From NCBI GenBank assembly GCA_905221605.1, contig CAJNDS010001055.1, positions 1 through 37,858 on the forward strand: a stretch of DNA of 37,858 nucleotides, written 5' to 3'. The position numbers were made by a program, and so were the translations under genes. Source of the DNA: Symbiodinium natans (Eukaryota > Sar > Dinophyceae > Suessiales > Symbiodiniaceae). Shown here piece by piece: positions 10,156 through 18,152 of this stretch. Under the pieces are notes generated by a model. That model was given only the letters and a program-made list of their open reading frames with translations. It did no database searches and was not told the DNA's origin. How positions within the stretch are numbered: the first letter of the stretch is position 1; every line of letters begins with the position of its first letter.

Positions 10156-10275
10156 CACAACTGGCTGGGGGTCGGTGCGATCTTGTTTAAGCATCGCAGT
10201 TCAACATATCTCTGCACCTGGCTGGGGGTCGGTGCGATTCTTTTTGAAGCATCACAATTCAACATATCTCTGCAT
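10156..10275. repeat. Tandem duplication of a 60-bp unit
   Basis: Two adjacent copies start with ctggctgggggtcggtgcga, continue through tt(g/t)aagcatc and end at caacatatctctgca. No ORF in the 9.6-11.3 kb stretch shows recognisable protein signal. Confidence 0.85.
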
Positions 10276-10740
10276 CTCTCTGCGCTGCTTTCAAGTCACC
10301 AGTCGCTGGGTTTGAGCCAGACAACGGACAACAATTGCGTTTACAGTAAACTCCTGAGCTTCCTGTCGCAGCGGAGCGCAGGCTCAAAGCCTTGCCCCCG
10401 GCAGCCGCATTAGCGCGTTGCGCTGCCGTCATTGGCTGGCACCCTCAGCCAGTTGGCCTAAACGCAGCGCTCCTTCGCGGACCCACACCCGGCCAGCGGT
10501 GTGGGGGCATAGCAATTTATAGGGTGCTGCTCATGCCTTTTGGTAGGTCCCCCGAATGGTCTTAAAAACAACCAGACCAGACTCTATTAACAGCAACCAG
10601 ACCAGACAGACGGCCCAAACGCTCCTCCAAAAGACTCGGTGCGATTAAATAAAAATTAACCGGTCCTTACGCCGCGTAGTTCGAATGATGCTGCATGTAC
10701 AGTGGATGACAAATAGCATCTACGCCCAAAAGTACCAAAA

Positions 10741-10797
10741 TACAAAAGATTTCTGCTCCCAAAAGCGTACAAAAGATTTCTGCTCCCAAAAGCGTCA
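10741..10797. repeat. Tandem duplication of a 28-bp unit
   Basis: The unit tacaaaagatttctgctccc followed by aaaagcg occurs twice in a row. It explains the repeated peptide in the minus-strand ORF here, which is otherwise without coding features. Confidence 0.85.
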
Positions 10798-11020
10798 TCC
10801 AGAAACGAAACCAAATCAAAATTTCGTGATCTCCAAGACACCTCGACGTGCACATTAAAAAGGCGTCCCAGAAAAACGAAAAATAAAAGAAGACAACGAA
10901 GATGCCAAAATTGAGTCATATCAAGGATGAAATCCAATTATATACAATACAGCACGCTTCCGAGAGAGATTTCTCACTCGAGAAGCTCAGGAGAGAGATC
11001 TCAGAAATAGAAGTAGCACT

Positions 11021-11254
11021 TCATCTCAGATAGATTGTCCAAATCAATCCGTCCTGCGTTGGGGGGTTACCTGATAATACAATCGCGAGATCAGAAATGA
11101 ATGTCTGGAATGAAGCGGTCGTATTGCCCGGTGGAGTGTTGGTCGCCCTCTCGACGACGTTGTACGCACCTATATAAATGACGTTGCAAGGCAAATGAAA
11201 TGCGTTCACGTAGTCGGCTCTTAGCGCTGCCATTGAGTCGCTCCAATGGTCCAT
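11021..11254 (-). CDS. Short ORF, hypothetical, unrecognised
   Basis: This 77-residue frame reads MDHWSDSMAALRADYVNAF then IGAYNVVERATNTPP and DLAIVLSGNPPTQDGLIW. It is less repetitive than its surroundings and looks mildly protein-like, but another minus frame over the same bases is equally open. No family is recognised and no splice partner was found. Confidence 0.2.
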   Translation of the reverse strand: MDHWSDSMAALRADYVNAFHLPCNVIYIGAYNVVERATNTPPGNTTASFQTFISDLAIVLSGNPPTQDGLIWTIYLR

Positions 11255-11334
11255 CTACTGCTCGACAGAAAGAATCCAATAAACGACCCCCCTCGGCGTT
11301 CATCCCTCCAGCTTAAGGAAAGCAGTAAAGGGGT

Positions 11335-12080
11335 TAAATCCCTGAGGGTTCTTCAGCGTTATAACCCTAAATCCCTGAGGGTTTAGGGTTGGGTTGTTGC
11401 AATGCCCTCTTAAACCCTGAACCTTGAACCCCTATAGGGTTAAAACCCTATAGGGCTACCCCGAATAGAGTAGACAAACTCTGCAAAAACCTAAACCTTT
11501 AAACCCAAGAGGCTTAAAGGTTTTGAACCTCAACCTTTAAACCTATAGCGTTTCAAGGTAAGCTATTCGGTTTAAATACCTAACCCTACAGGGATTAAGG
11601 CTTAAACCAGTTTGAATGCCCAAACCTAGGTTTCAATCCCCAAACCTTAAACCTTTAAAAACCCTTATAGGGCTTCAAGGTTTCAATGCTGGGCATTTAT
11701 ACCTTCAGCGCCTGTGGGCTGAACACCCTTGAACCTTTTAGACCCCTAGAGGGTTTAGGGTTCATGTTTTCATACCTATAAACCTTAAACCCTTGAGTTC
11801 TAAACTCTATGGGCTTAGCTTTAAATGACTAAATCTTGAGCCCTAAGCCTTGAAACCTTAACCCTATAGGGTTTAAAGGTCGAGAGTTTAGGCTGAACTA
11901 CCGGCTCAAGTTTGAATGCCTAAATCGTAAACCCTAAACCTTAACACTTTAACCCTATAGGGTTTAAAGGCTAAGGGTTTAGTTTTAATTGCCGGCTCAG
12001 GTTCTAATGCCTCAACCTGAAGCCCTAAACCTTCAAACCTTAGCCCTATGGGGTTCCGTGAGTTTTGAACTTCAATCTAG
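11335..12080. repeat. Field of decayed telomere-like minisatellite
   Basis: Most of this 0.75 kb is built from diverged CCCTAAA/TTTAGGG words in both orientations. The palindrome accctatagggtt, a head-to-head fusion of two heptamers, recurs at about 11430, 11446, 11864 and 11951. Two longer units of about 90 bp (roughly 11857-11940 and 11941-12030) share ccctatagggtttaaagg, then ccggctca and aatgcc. No coding signal is visible. Confidence 0.8.
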
Positions 12081-12185
12081 AGTTTTGAGCTTCAAAACTC
12101 CGGGATGGCAGTCTGGGCAGCCCTTGATATGCGAATCTTAGCAGCTATTGGCACTACTTGGTGCACAGCCTTAAGTCATTTCACC

Positions 12186-12333
12186 TTCGTTTGGCCACCG
12201 CGTTGAAGCCTCGCTCAATCCAATGCCGGCCAACTCGGTCAGCGCAGAGGCATGGCGTGGATGGTTCGGGGTCATGATCTGCCTCATGTCGGCGTGAGGG
12301 TGCGCCGCGGAATCGGAGCCTGGCAACAGGGCA
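12186..12333. repeat. Dispersed repeat, copy A
   Basis: This segment is about 85% identical by eye to 16017-16152 in the same orientation, including caactcggtcagcgc, ttcggggtcatgatct and gtgcgccgcggaatcg. Both copies are open in more than one minus frame. Substitutions fall on all codon positions, so coding is not favoured. Confidence 0.8.
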
Positions 12334-12934
12334 CAGACAAACGACGCCAGAGGTTGCACCCTTTGCGGTGGGGTTCTAAACATTTATGCTTCACTAGCAG
12401 CACAACGGGCCTGCCATTCTGGCCACTGCGCTCATTGCGGCTGTTCAATCACGAAGCGGGCATGTTGTGACTAAGACGAAGACCAACGAAGTCAGGGGTA
12501 ATGACTAGTAACTGGACATAGTAGTGCACTGTCATAGTCAGGTGTGTTTTGCTGTGTGGCCACAGGGATCCTGGTGTAGGAACGGATATGTTGAGCCGTT
12601 TTGTTTGAGCTCTGGCTTCCAAGATCTGCAGTAGCTCCGTGAGCACGACATCACGAAGCTCCCTTTACATGGCAGCCTTCGTATGGGGGGAACTCTCGTG
12701 TTTTAAGCTTTTCCCTGGCACCCTCATCGCGCTTGAGCACATCATTTGCGCTGGCACAGGCGGACGGCGTATGTACAAAGTGCTGCAGCTAAAGCTTTGA
12801 GCTGCAACACCCTGGGCTACCTGGCCTGACAGCGCATCAGACACAGGGAGGCGCAAGCACGTGCAAGCACCTGGAACACTTCGGAGGGGTCGTTACGCAC
12901 GCAGCAACCAGCCATAGGCCAGTGCCTCAGAGAC

Positions 12935-12983
12935 CTGGGTCGTCGTAGACGAAGTTGGCGGTCAGGCTTCTTCCCGGCTGACC
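12935..12983 (-). CDS. Short exon after the telomere-like intron
   Basis: Acceptor ctgcatctgcag starts the frame GQPGRSLTANFVYDDP, closed by donor CCAG|GTCTCT at 12935/12934. Joined to the previous exon it reads EKAW-GQPGRSLTANF. It is likely close to the C-terminus. No further exon was identified between 12.93 and 12.34 kb. Confidence 0.55.
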
Positions 12984-15973
12984 CTGCAGATGCAGAGACT
13001 TCGTGGAAAACGCAAGAAGCCCCTAAACCCTAAACCCCAAACCCCAAACCCCAAACCCATGCCTTCTCCCAGGCGCCCAGGCCCTGCTCAAGGCGGCCCA
13101 CGGTAGTCTCCATGTGCTTGCGCATCGTCACCTCAATGGGGACACTCGGAGTGGGAAAACAGCGAGCTTCAGTAGATGACAGAGCAGAATACTGAGTAGA
13201 TGATCGTGGAGCAAACGGGAGCGGATGCGACTGTCTCTTGCCCCAAGCCGAAGCTTGTCACAGGGCTCCTGATTCAGGACTCCTGATTCTACGGCGATTC
13301 TGAAGTACAGCCGTCTGTTAGTCTCGCCCTGGCTCTTTGCTTGTTGCTGTCGCTGCCATCCGTTGCAGTATACGTCGTCGCCCTTCCCCTTTTGTGCAGG
13401 CCCTGTCCACTTCCGCTTCCCTCATGACTCAGGCTGAGGCAGGGGTGTACCTGGCTGGTCGCGACTCTGTCACGAACTGGGCCAAGGGCTCCACGAGGGT
13501 TTCGGGAGTCACGGCCTAGGAATGCGTGCGACAAGGCTGACGGATTGCATGGTCCAGATATCGGCTGCATCCAATTGCCAGTTGCCATGTCATATCATGT
13601 TCGCCCTCAGGCCGCAGCATTGAAGCGGATGATGGAAAACCTTGGCATCACCACCCAGTCGCGGCCACAACTGTCACAACAGCCCCCTCCACAAGCACAG
13701 GGATTCAATCAGAGCACTTTTGAGGTGTAGGAGGATGGAGGCCACAGGAACCGCCCGGCACAAGTGAGCAGTATTGCACACACAGGGTCGTCAAGCTGTT
13801 TAAGCAAAGGGCCGCTCCCACGTGGTCTGAAGCACGCGATGCGGCGTCGCTCGGAGCATCCCGTTCGTGAATCGCTCCAGGATGTCTCCCACGATCCTCG
13901 AAATTCAGGCGTTTCAGGCTCAGGATCGCGTGGTTTGCTCGGACTTCCATGAAGCAGAATCATGCCGAATCATGCTGAACCGAGCGGCACCACGAACTCT
14001 TCCTCGCGCACGGGCGCATCCACCCAATCGGAGCCGTCCGGTGGAAGGAATTGCAAGCCCGGCGCGTTCTGGTGCATCAACGTAAACGCCTACGCACAGG
14101 GCCGACATTCCGAAAGGGCCGTAAAGCCCCACCAGTTCTGAACGTATTTGTCACCCCTAGCCTAGATTCCCAAGCCCAGAAGCTTAGAGAGCCGAGAGAG
14201 TCTAAAGCACTGGAGTTGCGACCTCGAGCCCTAGGACGCTGCCTCGAAGTCGGTGTGAGGGCTGATGCCGTAATTCCTTGGCGGGGCTTTTTGGAATACG
14301 GACGAGAACGTGGCCGCAGCTCTAGCATTTCGCTTGCCATCCCGGAGCATCCCGGCACTCTGGCAGCCAAGGAACGCTTCCTGACGCCGCCTTGCCTCCT
14401 CTGAGCTTGTGGCGGCCGGGTAGTGCAGCAAGCGGATGGTGCCCATATCTGAGCGAGGTCCAGAGCTGTTCAGATGCGACGAGCATTGTCGGGCATCACA
14501 AGCAGGCACGGTCGGGACGCTCTGAGAGTCGAACCATCCCCTGAGAAGCAGGAAGAGAAGGTGTCGCTCGGGAGGTCCAGCATCTCTGCGAAGGCCGTCA
14601 TCAAGGCCATGGCCAGGCGATCCTGGCGTCCATACAGATCCTGGGCCACAGGTTTTATCCGGAAGTATTGGAAGTGGCTTTGCCAGCCGTGGTAGTGACT
14701 CGACCCTCTCGGACTACTTGGAGCTTAAAGGCAACAGGATTCGGAGGGCTGTGAAGGTCCTATGACGTTGCATGACACCGAGCAAAGCTAGCAGAAACTT
14801 GGCGACATCCAAAATCGTGCCTCAAGGCTGCAGGAACTCATAGAATGAAAGATGACTTGCGTAGATGCTGCCATGAGCGAACCTGCTATTCTGCATGGCT
14901 ACGTTCATACATTCCCTGGCCCTCAGTTTGGCTCCAAAAACTCTGGGGGTTGGGACTTCAACATCACTTGTTGTTCAGCTGCAGCAGGAGTCATCCAAGA
15001 AGTCGTGAAATCCCAGGTCAGAAGATGGGCAGCGCACCTGCACTGCTGCAAGCTGGGTTCAAGCCGCACTCCGAAGCTTACCACTAGCCAAAAGAAGTAC
15101 TTCCGTGGATCGGAAAGCCCTGGCGAAGGCTCGCATGAAATCAACAAGCCGCGCCTCCGGATGTGTGCGGCCAGACGTAGGAAACCGCACGCGGCTGAAG
15201 TCCCAGGCACGAACAGTGGAGGCGCTTCCTGCCTGGCAAACATCTGCCGACCAACGCCGCCAAAGGAATCGAAAGCCTGAGAACGGACGTGCGCCTCGTA
15301 GGCGAGCTCTTCCACGCCAGCCTTGGCTGCAAGACCAGCGATGTGCATGTGCCTTTACTCATCCCGGATGGCACCTGGGCCACAGCTTCCACGACACCCT
15401 GTCTTTGTGACCCCTAGCCGGCCGAGAATGGAGACAGTTTTTGCATGGAATTCAGATCATCTTATGTTGCCGCCTGGCAGCATCTGAGCCCGAGTAGGTA
15501 CCTTGGCTTAGGCTTGACGGCAGCGGATGGCAACGACAAAATTGTGATCCGCACATGTCCCCCCCCCCTTGCTCCTCTGGTCTATGCAGGGCTTATGGGC
15601 CTTATCGGGTCTTTTGAGGGCTCAGAGGATTCAGCGCTGCTACAATCTGCCATAGGTGCCTTTGGGTCGTGCACACCGCCGCTTCTCGGCCACGGGCAAA
15701 TCGTGGAGGCAGCGCGCGAAGGCGTAGACCTCTGCTCCAGGCCGCAGGGAAAGGCCAGACGAACAATTGCAAAGCTTTTCCAGAATTTCACAAGCAGTTG
15801 CCGATACCAGCACTTGAGGCAGTAAACAAGGGAGAACAAGGGTATGGACGTAAACAAACCTCGCCACTCGCTCGATGTACTTCTGTGGCAGGGAGTCCAC
15901 GTTGCTAGCGTAGAAGTACCCCCGTGTGCTCAGAGCATTCCGAATCCTGAGCGCGGAAGACATCGGATGACTA
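12935..15973 (-). CDS. 2-oxoglutarate/Fe(II)-dependent dioxygenase, isopenicillin-N-synthase-like, multi-exon
   Basis: Spliced exons give the hallmark order of this family: an N-terminal RIRNALSTRGYFYASNV block (usual form xIRxAxxxxGFFYxxNHG), LPVAEKRRCARPKG, a helical stretch LAMALMTAFAEMLDLPSDTF, GTIRLLHYP, the iron-binding HTD, AFTLMHQNAPGLQFLPPDG, VGDILERFTNGMLRATPHRV with the third iron ligand His, and RFS matching the RxS 2-oxoglutarate contact. Such enzymes oxidise small molecules or hormones; the substrate cannot be told. All metal and cosubstrate residues are present. The junctions I could fix are GC-AG as often as GT-AG. The middle (15.3-14.8 kb) is hard to parse and may contain extra exons or foreign sequence. 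Confidence 0.88.
13020..13058 (-). repeat. Short telomere-type array at a 5' splice site
   Basis: On the minus strand three TTTGGGG units and two TTTAGGG units start directly at the end of the preceding exon. They form the first half of a 73-nt GT-AG intron (13056-12984). Confidence 0.88.
13057..13131 (-). CDS. Probable dioxygenase C-terminal exon
   Basis: From acceptor ccattgag the frame reads VTMRKHMETTVGRLEQGLGA then WEKAW. Dioxygenases of this type often end with a PVTxREHxxxxL segment, so the exon probably belongs to this gene. It ends exactly where a TTTGGGG/TTTAGGG run begins. TGG|GTTTGG is the donor and phase 0 is kept into the next exon. Confidence 0.68.
13613..13640 (-). CDS. Dioxygenase exon: RFS (RxS) motif
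   Basis: Following atgccaag, the joint completes ER-FSIIRFNAA. Arg-Phe-Ser is the expected 2-oxoglutarate-contacting RxS motif about 10 residues after TPHRV. A stop at 13607 follows unless GCG|GCCTGA is used as a GC donor, which I favour because a fitting C-terminal exon lies further downstream. Confidence 0.75.
13813..13896 (-). CDS. Dioxygenase exon: GDILERFTNG..TPHRV
   Basis: Acceptor aatttcgag gives IVGDILERFTNGMLRATPHR then VLQTTWER. The His in TPHRV is the third iron ligand. The junction from the previous exon reads EEFVV-IVGDILERF, matching the family's FVVNxGDxLERxTNG. The donor GCG|GCCC region gives a GC-AG joint to the next exon. Confidence 0.92.
13989..14089 (-). CDS. Dioxygenase exon: AFTLMHQNAPGLQ block
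   Basis: After tgtgcgtag the frame reads AFTLMHQNAPGLQFLPPDGS then DWVDAPVREEEFVV, the classic beta-helix segment following HTDFE. Splicing from the previous exon gives HTDFE-AFTLMHQ in phase 0. The donor is GTGGT|GCCGCT (GC). Confidence 0.9.
14243..14448 (-). CDS. Dioxygenase exon: LLHYP and HTD iron-binding motif
   Basis: This 206-nt exon starts after ctcgctcag with DMGTIRLLHYPAATSSEEA and ends NYGISPHTDFE. HTD at 14257-14249 provides two of the three iron ligands. A long Arg/Ala-rich insert (QEAFLG..ARAAATFSSVFQK) separates LLHYP from HTD compared with typical members. The frame-keeping donor is GAG|GCAGCG, a GC donor. Confidence 0.88.
14535..14698 (-). CDS. Dioxygenase exon: helical block before the double-stranded beta-helix
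   Basis: The frame reads YHGWQSHFQYFRIKPVAQDL then YGRQDRLAMALMTAFAEML and DLPSDTFSSCFSGD, equivalent to the family's LLxxxALxLGLPExxFxxxF. Donor GATG|GTTCGA at 14535/14534 and the next acceptor join in frame as FSGD-DMGTIRLLHYP. Confidence 0.82.
15090..15249 (-). CDS. Coding-like exon within the dioxygenase gene
   Basis: Between acceptor atgtttgccag and a strong donor GCTAGTG|GTAAGC the frame reads STVRAWDFSRVRFPTSG, RTHPEARLVDFMRAF and ARAFRSTEVLLLASG. It is convincingly coding but I cannot match it to the dioxygenase fold. A further fragment, SSDLGFHDFLDD, sits at about 15020-14985. It may be a lineage-specific insertion or part of another gene. Confidence 0.55.
15640..15729 (-). CDS. Dioxygenase exon: LPVAEKRR block
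   Basis: Acceptor ggagcagag gives VYAFARCLHDLPVAEKRRCA then RPKGTYG in phase with the previous exon. It corresponds to the FFxLPxEEKRxxxxxG segment of the family. A weak next exon may lie at 15480-15530 (PRYLLGLRCCQ). It is not listed separately. Confidence 0.72.
   Translation of the reverse strand, partial: VYAFARCLHDLPVAEKRRCARPKGTYGRL
15866..15973 (-). CDS. Dioxygenase exon: N-terminal GYFYASN block
   Basis: From about 15973 (after gtgtagtag) the frame has a Met at 15963 and reads MSSALRIRNALSTRGYFYAS then NVDSLPQKYIERV. This matches the start of isopenicillin-N-synthase-like enzymes. GTG|GCGAGG is a frame-keeping GC donor at about 15865. Sequence further upstream in this frame falls in the dispersed repeat and is unlikely to be coding. 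Confidence 0.78.
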
Positions 15974-16016
15974 CTACACCACAAGCCCTCAAAGAGCCAT
16001 GAGTCTTTACTTCGCT

Positions 16017-16152
16017 GGGCCACCACTTTGAAGAATTGATAAATCCTACGCCGGGCAACTCGGTCAGCGCGGAGGCACGGCGTGGATGATTCGGGGTCAT
16101 GATCTGGCTCATGTCGACATGAGGGTGCGCCGCGGAATCGCAGCCTGTCAAC
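16017..16152. repeat. Dispersed repeat, copy B
   Basis: This is the partner of 12186-12333. It lies just upstream of the first recognised exon of the dioxygenase gene, while copy A lies just downstream of its last. The two copies therefore bracket the gene as direct repeats about 3.8 kb apart. No terminal inverted repeats or target duplications were seen. Confidence 0.8.
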
Positions 16153-16503
16153 AGCACAAGGTTCCAAACTCCACTGTGGGCGAGACTGCACCACTCAGGG
16201 TGCTTCTATCAATTGATTGTGGGACTGTTAAGAAAGAGAGTAAGGACACTGACAAATCAGCAAACAAATGTTTTTACATTATTAGATTACTGGCAACATC
16301 GCAAATAACGTAGTAAACGTTTGTTGGTATGAATCATTACAATAATAGTCAAAGGATAGCAGTAATACATAATATAAGCAAAGTAGGAAAATGTGTACGG
16401 CATGTATAGTACCCGATGGGTTGTTTTTCATTTTCACTCATGCTCCACTCGCAGCACAGTCCTGTCAAGGGCCGCACATTGACCAGATGACGAAACTTCA
16501 TAC

Positions 16504-16846
16504 CTGGTCGAAGAGCTGCGTGGCAAGCTCAAGGCTTATAAGGCTTAGGGCGCCATTGGCGTCACTCAACACAGACTTCGCAACCGCAGAAGGCATCTGC
16601 TGGAACATACATGGTTTGCAGGAAGTGGCGTCCTTCATACACTGCCTTAAACCCTAAACCCTAAACCCTAAACCCTTGGTTCTCAGCCCAGATGCTTCTT
16701 TGGATGCGCATTCTTGCAGGGTGCTGTTGAAGGAAGCTCCACGACATGGCTTCCAGATCTTCCAAATCTGACGGATGGAAACCCTAAACCCTAAACCCTA
16801 AACCCTGGAAGCAGTCTGCGATACTGCTTGCGATGCAAGCTTGCGC
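16504..16846 (-). CDS. Unrecognised gene, three exons separated by tiny telomere-type arrays
   Basis: Three minus-strand segments read in order: AIARKLASQAVSQTAS (about 16846-16804), GFHPSDLEDLEAMSWSFLQQ continuing HPARMRIQRSIWAENQ (16783-16674), and CMKDATSCKPCMFQQMPSAV continuing LSDANGALSLISLELATQLF (16645-16504), the last closed by donor GACCAG|GTATGA. The first acceptor is probably gcaacaag after a pyrimidine-rich stretch. Between segments lie 20 and 28 nt made only of TTTAGGG-type units. Removing them as GT-AG introns keeps one frame through all three. The Cys-containing third segment does not identify a family. The alternative is a pseudogene broken by insertions. Confidence 0.6.
16646..16673 (-). 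repeat. 28-nt telomere-type micro-intron candidate
   Basis: On the minus strand four heptamers run from a GT right after ACCAAGG to a final TTTAAG. Flanks show aagg on both sides. Removal joins AENQG to QCMKDATS in frame. Confidence 0.7.
16784..16803 (-). repeat. 20-nt telomere-type micro-intron candidate
   Basis: On the minus strand the sequence between AGG| and |GGTTTCC is gtttagggtttagggtttag, with GT at the start and AG at the end. The surrounding array spans 16779-16806. Flanks carry ttcc on both sides. Confidence 0.7.
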
Positions 16847-17109
16847 GCAATGGCTTGTTGCATAACAAGAAGAAATTGACATCAGGGCTGTTGTTGTATG
16901 GCACCGTGGTGAGCCTAAGCGGCTTGCATCGGGGAAGTGATGATGCAGAAAGCTAACAAGGGATCGCAGGCCGTGCTGCCAGGGGTATGGGAAACCTTCT
17001 CAAAAACAAATTCCCATTTCGAGCTCTGCGGGGCGTCCAGTCAGCTGGGCGTGGGAAACTTGTTGACGCCGGCATTCGGTTGTGCCGATTGGAGGAGGTT
17101 ACGTCGGAG

Positions 17110-17290
17110 AGGCCCAGTTAAGCCTCTCCAAACTCTGCACGGTGTGACTGCGTGCGAGGGTTGGAATCGTCTGCCCAGCCCCAGGGTAGCTTCTTGATGC
17201 TCCTCAGATCTCCTCAGCTGCACTAATGTCATCAGCCTGGAAAATCACGCGGATGGCGTCAAGCTTCGTCGAGGCTCAAGAGTCTGCTTC
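17110..17290 (-). other. Coding-like stretch upstream of the 16.5-16.85 kb gene
   Basis: Two adjacent minus frames look protein-like: DAIRVIFQADDISAAEEI and LRSIKKLPWGWADDSNP followed by RTQSHRAEFGEA. They overlap in different frames, so an undefined intron or a frameshift separates them. Same strand as the neighbouring gene and possibly its upstream part. No family recognised. Confidence 0.35.
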
Positions 17291-18152
17291 GCAGTCCGGT
17301 GCCCACATGACGGTCCTCACATGTCCTCACCCAGGTCATTGTTGTCCTTGGCACGAGTTTCCAAGCAACGGCAAGCAGGTTGCGACACGACACAGAATTT
17401 TGATTGAATTTTGCATGACTCCAATCGGGCACTACGAGATTGCGTTCAAGGCAGCGGTCCGGTCTCCCTCTCTCTGTTGGTGTCTGTGTCTCTGTTCATG
17501 AGCGTGTCTCAGAATGACAGCAAATGTGTTTTGTTCGCAAGCTGGGCCTCAATAGCAACTGTAAGCCAAGAGACATGCCTGGCCCTGTGGCTATCTGCAC
17601 GGGCCGGGAAAAGCCATGCTCTTGGATAGTCGGGCAGCAGTTTGCTGTGACATCTGGCACTGCGCCGTTATCTCGGCGCGCACCAAGACCGGAAGCTGTG
17701 CAGGCCGATTTGACCTGGAACTTGAGTGTTGGTTTTGAGGCCTTGTTGGGGCGGAAAATGCAGGTTGGTCAGGATATCTTCTTGACATCTCCTGCCAAAA
17801 GCGGGCCACTGTTGTGATATCCGCCATCTGCGGAGTGTATCACCCTGCCCCTACAAGTTGAAAAACAAGACATGCATACCAATGCTGGGCTCGCCACTGG
17901 GAGAGGTGTGGTGGCTTGTTCTTTCACATTCTGTGAGCTAAAAATAGTATGGAGGGCAAGTGACAGTGAGGATAGTGCCATGAAAAATGCCACACACGCT
18001 CGAGGCGTGACACCCCCTGTTCAACGGGCTCCCTGGGCCTGATCGACCGAATCGGCTCTTGAAAGTCGCCGACCTTTTTTTAGCCGCTGGAAAACCCAAG
18101 CAGAGCACAGTCAGCACAGTGCCCTGCCCGGTGCTCGGAGTATTCGGAGTGC

